Assembly (NCBI GenBank): GCA_945910005.1
Contig: OX246741.1
Location: 13,654,890 to 13,718,889 of the forward strand
DNA: 64,000 bases
Direction: 5' to 3'
Source: Isoperla grammatica
Taxonomy: Eukaryota > Arthropoda > Insecta > Plecoptera > Perlodidae
Notes under the pieces: model-generated
What the model saw: only the letters and a program-made list of their open reading frames with translations
The model's database searches: none
What the model was told of the DNA's origin: nothing
Program-made: the position numbers and the translations under genes
In this document: positions 59,111 through 64,000 of the stretch, piece by piece
Numbering within the stretch: the stretch's first letter is position 1
Layout: every line of letters starts with the position of its first letter

Positions 59111-59292
59111 CCCGACGATTCAAGGGATGCCTGTGAATATAATGATATATTTCATGTTACACGAAGAAATAGTCACAGACGCCCGTCAACAAATGAAGGG
59201 CAACGACTTCGGGTCTTATTCAAACGAAAGGTTGTGTCTCAACCATTCAATGATAAAACCGAGCGAAATCAAACATGTTTCCTACGTCGACG

Positions 59293-59355
59293 TGATTGTC
59301 TGTAAGAGCGTCTGGAGCCGGCTTGATCGTCTGTAAGAGCGTCTGGAGCCGGCTT
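59293..59355. repeat. Tandem duplication, 32-bp unit
   Basis: GTCTGTAAGAGCGTCTGGAG plus CCGGCTT, twice. Confidence 0.92.
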
Positions 59356-59689
59356 AAGGCTACCACGTCGTCGTACGACCACCGAGGAAGACTTCGAGCA
59401 GAGATGATTAAAACCTGGCGAAGCTGCGGCGCGCGTAAAACAAACGAATGGGCGTATTGATTGCACGCGACGCCGCTGGGCCAACGTTTCGAAACGTCGA
59501 GAACTCGACAAGTCCGCCCCGACGCAACCGACACTTGCGGCAAGCAGCCTATACTATCGGATTCAAATAGGTGCATTGTTTGTCTCTCGTTTTTTTGTAA
59601 CCATCATGTATTCACGAATCATGGTGAAATGTGCAATGCAATGACAAAACGTTCAAAATTATTTTATGATATTTCTAAAAATATTTCTA
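59356..59689. other. Unassigned; short palindrome
   Basis: ACGTTTCGAAACGT at 59483 is a 14-bp perfect palindrome followed by CGAGAA, reminiscent of the motif at 52810. Nothing else. Confidence 0.4.
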
Positions 59690-59854
59690 AGGCCCGGTAT
59701 TATAACGCCCGGCTAAATATTTAGCCCACCGCTAACTTGTTTTCTGCATGGCAACCACCAAGCCTAAGCGTGGTTTCATGGGAAAAAACAAGTTAGCCCA
59801 GTGCTAAACCTAAGTGTTGCTAAGTGTTTAGCCGGGCGTTATAATACCGGGCCT
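59690..59854. mobile_element. MITE family AGGCCCGGTATTATAACG, copy 2
   Basis: Same 28-bp ends as 56119-56268. Flanks are TAA and TAG with GGCCCGG as terminus. The right half carries an extra 15 bp made by a local CTAAGTGTT duplication. Confidence 0.85.
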
Positions 59855-61999
59855 AGGCCTAAATCATTCGTTTGATGTAATGTGTTGTTACTGTTACAAC
59901 AATAGTACAATGGTAACCTGTGAAAAACTCGATTTAAAGGTACCGGTTTAAGTTGCATCACACACACCTAAGCAGTAGTTAAATACCTACTCGAGCAAAT
60001 TTTTTATATTTAATTGATAACCAAGAAACAACTGTGTTCTACCCTCTTGCGTCATCACTGTTTATTATTTTAGTGCGGATTTTTAAAATCGACAGACACA
60101 CGTTTTTCAATCAGATAGTACATTGACTAAATTTTTCGCTAACCCTTCTGATCGATGGGTATATCGGATGGATCACGCGTCATTAGAAACGAGAAACCGC
60201 GGCATCAAAGAACTTAAAAACAACGCTGTCAAAGAACTTGCAAATACAGCGGCGATTGTGTTTCATTATTGATGAAGTTTTTATTTTCCGTTTTCGGTCG
60301 TTTGCGCGAAATTCGGGCATATATATACGAACAGTCGCAGTATTCTGCTTTTAGCTTCACGTTTTACGTCGTAAATCCCTCTTTGTGTAAGTTGAAACGG
60401 TTGGGCCAGGCGGATTATAAAAGATAATTTTATTTTTTTATCTGCGTTATTTTGATGCGCTTGCCTTGGCATTCTATGTTTTATGGCAGCACGCGAATAA
60501 GGGCGTACATAGACAGGTTACAGGTCACACGCTGTGAGGGCGTTGATATGTCACTCGTCGTCGCGAGTAGCCTCGTTGCAGGGTAATTAACGGGTTTTAT
60601 TGATATTTTGAGAACGTTTAAAGATATTGAAAAAGTGACTGCCACGCGGGATTTGTATTTGTACCACTTATAAGCTATAATCAATGAATTTTAAAACTGT
60701 CAAATATTGTACGTGTTGCGACTGTCATTTCAAGAACTAATTAATAATAGACATAACAAAATCGTAGTAATCACTACAACATTTGAAAGTTTTTAAATTT
60801 ATTATAATTTATAATACATTACCAAAATCCGCGAAGGCGGTTCACGTTTTCAATAATATGTTGAAGCGTTCTCAAGATAAACCTTTATAGTTTAGCGTCC
60901 GTAAAACATATCACACAACAGCTATGCCCATTGCCATTCAAGAGATGTGTAAAACGGCTAAAGTTAAAGCCGTGGCGTGTACGCTCACATTAACATGGTA
61001 TACAGGAATTAGATTTTAAAGAAAAAGTAACAGCAGTAAGGAAAGTTTCACGTGTTGTAATTCTTTTTGCAGATATCTAAAGAAAGGTCTATCTATACAG
61101 TATTTTTTCCGGATGAAAATTGAATTCAATAGAATCAGTTTGAGGTTCGGTCATCATTTATTTGAGCGACAGGAACCGAATGTGTTGTCACGGACTAAGC
61201 ACGACAGTGATTGGTCAGTAGCTGTCAAGGGAACATGACGTCACAAACGTGCAGCCAATCACACATTCGTTATAACGGTTTTCAATTTCTTCTGTCACTC
61301 ACTACAAAAGTATTCAATCCATATATACGAATATTTTGTCTTCAATCTCGCCTTGTCTTTCAATTTTTCAGATTTCATAACACCTTTAGTTCTCTCTTAT
61401 TTGCAACCACTTCCACAGTCTCATCTAGTTGCCTAATGCACCACATTATACATAACATTTTCCTCTTTAATTGCTTTAATACATCATCCCATTCATTTAT
61501 TGAATTTCCAGTTTACATTTGTAATACCAAACATGAACTCATGTGAACCTATAGTTATCGTTTTCCTTTACCGCGTGCAATAACACGCCGTGACCTCCTT
61601 TGTGGATCCTTTTATACATACAAAATCAAATACACATTATGAAAACCGTAAACGTATATTTATACGTTTACTCAAAGAGTTTCAAACTTTACCCATGCAC
61701 AACGGCGCCCCTTACAATTCAAAACACTTTATTGATTCACTATTTGTATTTAGTCCGCGGGACCGAAAGTGAATCTAGACCAGAACTCGGGTTCCCCTTT
61801 AAGAGCGAGAGCGAGCGAGGTATATATTGCTGTACAAACACCGCCAAGAGTATTGATTCTAAACTGTATCGACTCTTTATACGTACTGTACTGAACCTCG
61901 CTATATACGGAGCCCATCAATGACGATCTCATTAAGAACGAGTAAATCCCACATTCAAGTGTGTTCTCAAAGCTTTCGGGTCGGTTGCGAAATAAGGGC
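59855..61999. other. Unassigned stretch
   Basis: TGACGTCA at 61236. Several 60-110 codon frames, none recognisable. No repeats seen. Confidence 0.5.
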
Positions 62000-62012
62000 G
62001 GGGGGGGGGGGG
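62000..62012 (+). repeat. Poly-G run (13)
   Basis: Uninterrupted G tract. Confidence 0.95.
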
Positions 62013-62115
62013 TACGGAACATGCCTGCCAGTCACGTCAGCGTTATAAGCCCCGACACGTAGGCAAGAATATGGATCAGCTGTGTGTGGATTTGACATTT
62101 ACTTGCAGCAGCCGC

Positions 62116-63004
62116 CCGTGGGCGTACTAGCTACACATGCCTGTGGGCGTATACTAGCTAAACATGCATGTGGGCGTATATACTAGATGCCTGCGGGCGT
62201 ATACTAGCTAAATATGTATGTGGGCGTGGGCGTATACTAGCTATACATGCATGTGGGGGTATGTTAGCTATATACATGTATGTGGGCGTATACTAGCTAA
62301 ACATGCCTGTGGGCGTATACTAGCTAACCATGCCTGCGGGCGTATACTAGCTAAACATGCCTGCGGGCGTATACTAGCTAAGCATGCATGTGGGCGTATA
62401 CTAGCTAAACATGCATGTGGGTGTATACTAGCTAAACATGCCTGCGGGCGTATACTAGCTAAGCATGCATGTGGGCATATACTAGCTATATAAATGCATG
62501 TGGGCGTATACTAGCTAAACATGCATGTGGGCGTATACTAGCTATACATGCCTGTGGGCGTATACTAGCTAAACATGCCTGTGGGCATATACTAGCTATA
62601 TACATGCATGTGGGCGTATACTAGCTAAACATGCATGTGGGCGTATACTAGCTACACATGCCTGCGGGCATATACTAGCTATAACATGCATGTGGGCGTA
62701 TACTAGCTAAACATGCCTGTGGGCGTATACTAGCTAAACATGCCTGTGGGCGTATACTAGCTAAACATGCCTGCGGGCGTATACTAGCTAAACATGCCTG
62801 TGGGCGTATACTAGCTAAAATGCCTGCGGGCGTATACTAGCTAAACATGCCTGCGGGCGTATACTAGCTAAAATGCCTGCGGGCGTATACTAGCTAAAAT
62901 GCCTGCGGGCGTATACTAGCTAAACATGCCTGCGGGCGTATACTAGCTAAAATGCCTGCGGGCGTATACTAGCTAAACATGCCTGCGGGCGTATACTAGC
63001 TATA
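62116..63004 (+). repeat. Minisatellite, 27-bp unit, about 33 copies
   Basis: The unit is CATGCCTGTGGGCGTATACT plus AGCTAAA. Variants are CATGCATG, GCGGGCG, CTATA for CTAAA, and a 26-bp form lacking one C that dominates near the 3' end. Because 27 is nine codons, a frame stays open at 62218-62493 with a nine-residue repeat (KHACGRILA). The mixed 26-bp units break it elsewhere. Confidence 0.97.
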
Positions 63005-64000
63005 CACGTGACGTAGGCCGATCGGGAAGGACGTTCGATTAGATTCCATGTAAAACCGCTTTCACTAACCGAGTTCAAGGGCATCAGTATATATATGGGC
63101 TATACAGGCCTACACAGGAACGAGCGCTACTCGAAATGTCATCACCAAATACGCGGTGAATACCAAGTTGAGAAAGAAATACATTCAAGCCGTGCGACAA
63201 CTGTGAGGAAGGGGAGGGGGAAGGGGAGGAAAGATAATCGATTATGGGCGAAGGAAAATACATGAATGTCTCACTATAAAATCAAAATCAATCAGTCAAT
63301 CGGAAGTGTGAATATTTAACACATAGGCCTGAGAATAATTTCATTATTAGTTCGAGGGGTATAAAGCACCAACATTAGGGTAGTTATCATTTACCGATTT
63401 GGGGGAAAAATGAAAGAATTTGTAAAACTAAAATAAAACTGTCAGCGCCGTATAAGAGTAAAGGAGTAGCGTATTTCAAATTAAATTATAGGACATTTTT
63501 GTCACGATTGGTTTCGAATTCGATGCACTAACTAAGGGATGAATACCACAAACATTTATAATACTTTCTGTCTAGCCCGTAGGTCTGGTTGACAAAACAC
63601 CAATATTATCTATGATAACAACGCTGCCACATTGATCTATTCCAAAGTTAATGAAACGTGTTAATCTATATATAGGCTATTTCCTTCCTCATTATCTTTT
63701 GATGTTCAGATTGCCCCTCTATACCACATATACCCACGAGGGCCTCAACGGACCGTTTCATAAACAAGGGAGGTTAAGCCGCATAACCCCCAGAAGCCAC
63801 CATGCATTCCGTCCGACCATAAACGAAAATGTTCTGGAATTTCATACGTCACGGTCATATAACTTATACTTATAAGCCTTGATTAAAAAAGGAAATTGGG
63901 CCGAACCATAGTGTAGTGCAGTAGGCCTATACCCACGGTAGATGAGCCGATAAATTGCTTTATATAGACCGTGGGTTGAAGTTTCTATACTTCGAATCTG
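63005..64000. other. Unassigned stretch
   Basis: A small inverted pair CCCACGGT/ACCGTGGG (63932, 63970). G-rich GGAAGGGGAGGGGGAAGGGG at 63209. No gene signal. Confidence 0.5.

Noticed and set aside
58806..59336. 176-codon frame as a gene
   Set aside because: It runs antisense through two tRNA-like SINE heads and into a 32-bp tandem duplication.
62218..62493. Nine-residue repeat protein
   Set aside because: A 27-bp minisatellite. 26-bp units interrupt the frame and there is no non-repetitive coding part.

Overview
This 64 kb window looks like gene-poor DNA from a metazoan nuclear genome, most likely a marine invertebrate. I cannot name the phylum. It is AT-rich. It has no operon structure, no ribosomal or confident tRNA gene, and no long conserved reading frame. 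Instead it holds many microsatellites, minisatellites with 27-155 bp units, short inverted-repeat transposons (MITE-like) and tRNA-derived SINE-like fragments. The AGGCCTA motif clusters near 30.1-30.6 kb, a pattern I associate loosely with deuterostome and other marine invertebrate genomes. That assignment is inference.

Layout. 0-9 kb: a 99-bp minisatellite truncated by the window edge, two inverted-repeat elements, a TA-flanked element at 3.4-4.0 kb, a possible TATA plus heat-shock-element promoter at 3.08 kb, and simple repeats. 9-17 kb: a hAT element with a perfect 8-bp target-site duplication at 8.96-9.31 kb, a G-quadruplex-type run at 11.59 kb, two MITEs, the clearest tRNA-derived SINE (13.7 kb) and several short tandem duplications. 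17.8-20.7 kb: 122-bp and 88/106-bp minisatellites and a (CAGT)n array. 24.3-27.6 kb: an (AAAT)n array, a 590-bp (CATA)n array with higher-order structure, and seven exact-length 50-bp units. 28.8-38.1 kb: the richest transposon zone. It contains a TTAA-flanked element nested inside a palindrome, two hAT-type MITEs in opposite orientation (one nested inside a third element that itself split an 87-bp tandem repeat), and a 1.86-kb element with about 500-bp near-identical terminal inverted repeats. 39.5-44.1 kb: a 133-bp minisatellite carrying CRE-like and nuclear-receptor-like sites, a compound element with CACGTGACGTCAC ends, a LINE-type 3' tail, and a 155-bp minisatellite beginning at a primer-binding-site-like motif. 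44-51 kb: mostly featureless. 51-60 kb: a second dense cluster of inverted-repeat elements, a Penelope/hammerhead-like motif, a candidate coding exon at 57.4 kb, and SINE-like antisense tRNA remnants at 59 kb. 62.1-63.0 kb: a roughly 33-copy 27-bp minisatellite.

No pathway or gene set can be reconstructed. The few coding calls (3.16, 10.34, 21.5, 57.4 kb) are short, unrecognised and low confidence. The strongest evidence in the window is structural: target-site duplications, nested insertions with reconstructable empty sites, and repeated families. TGACGTCA occurs 14 times, where about one is expected by chance.
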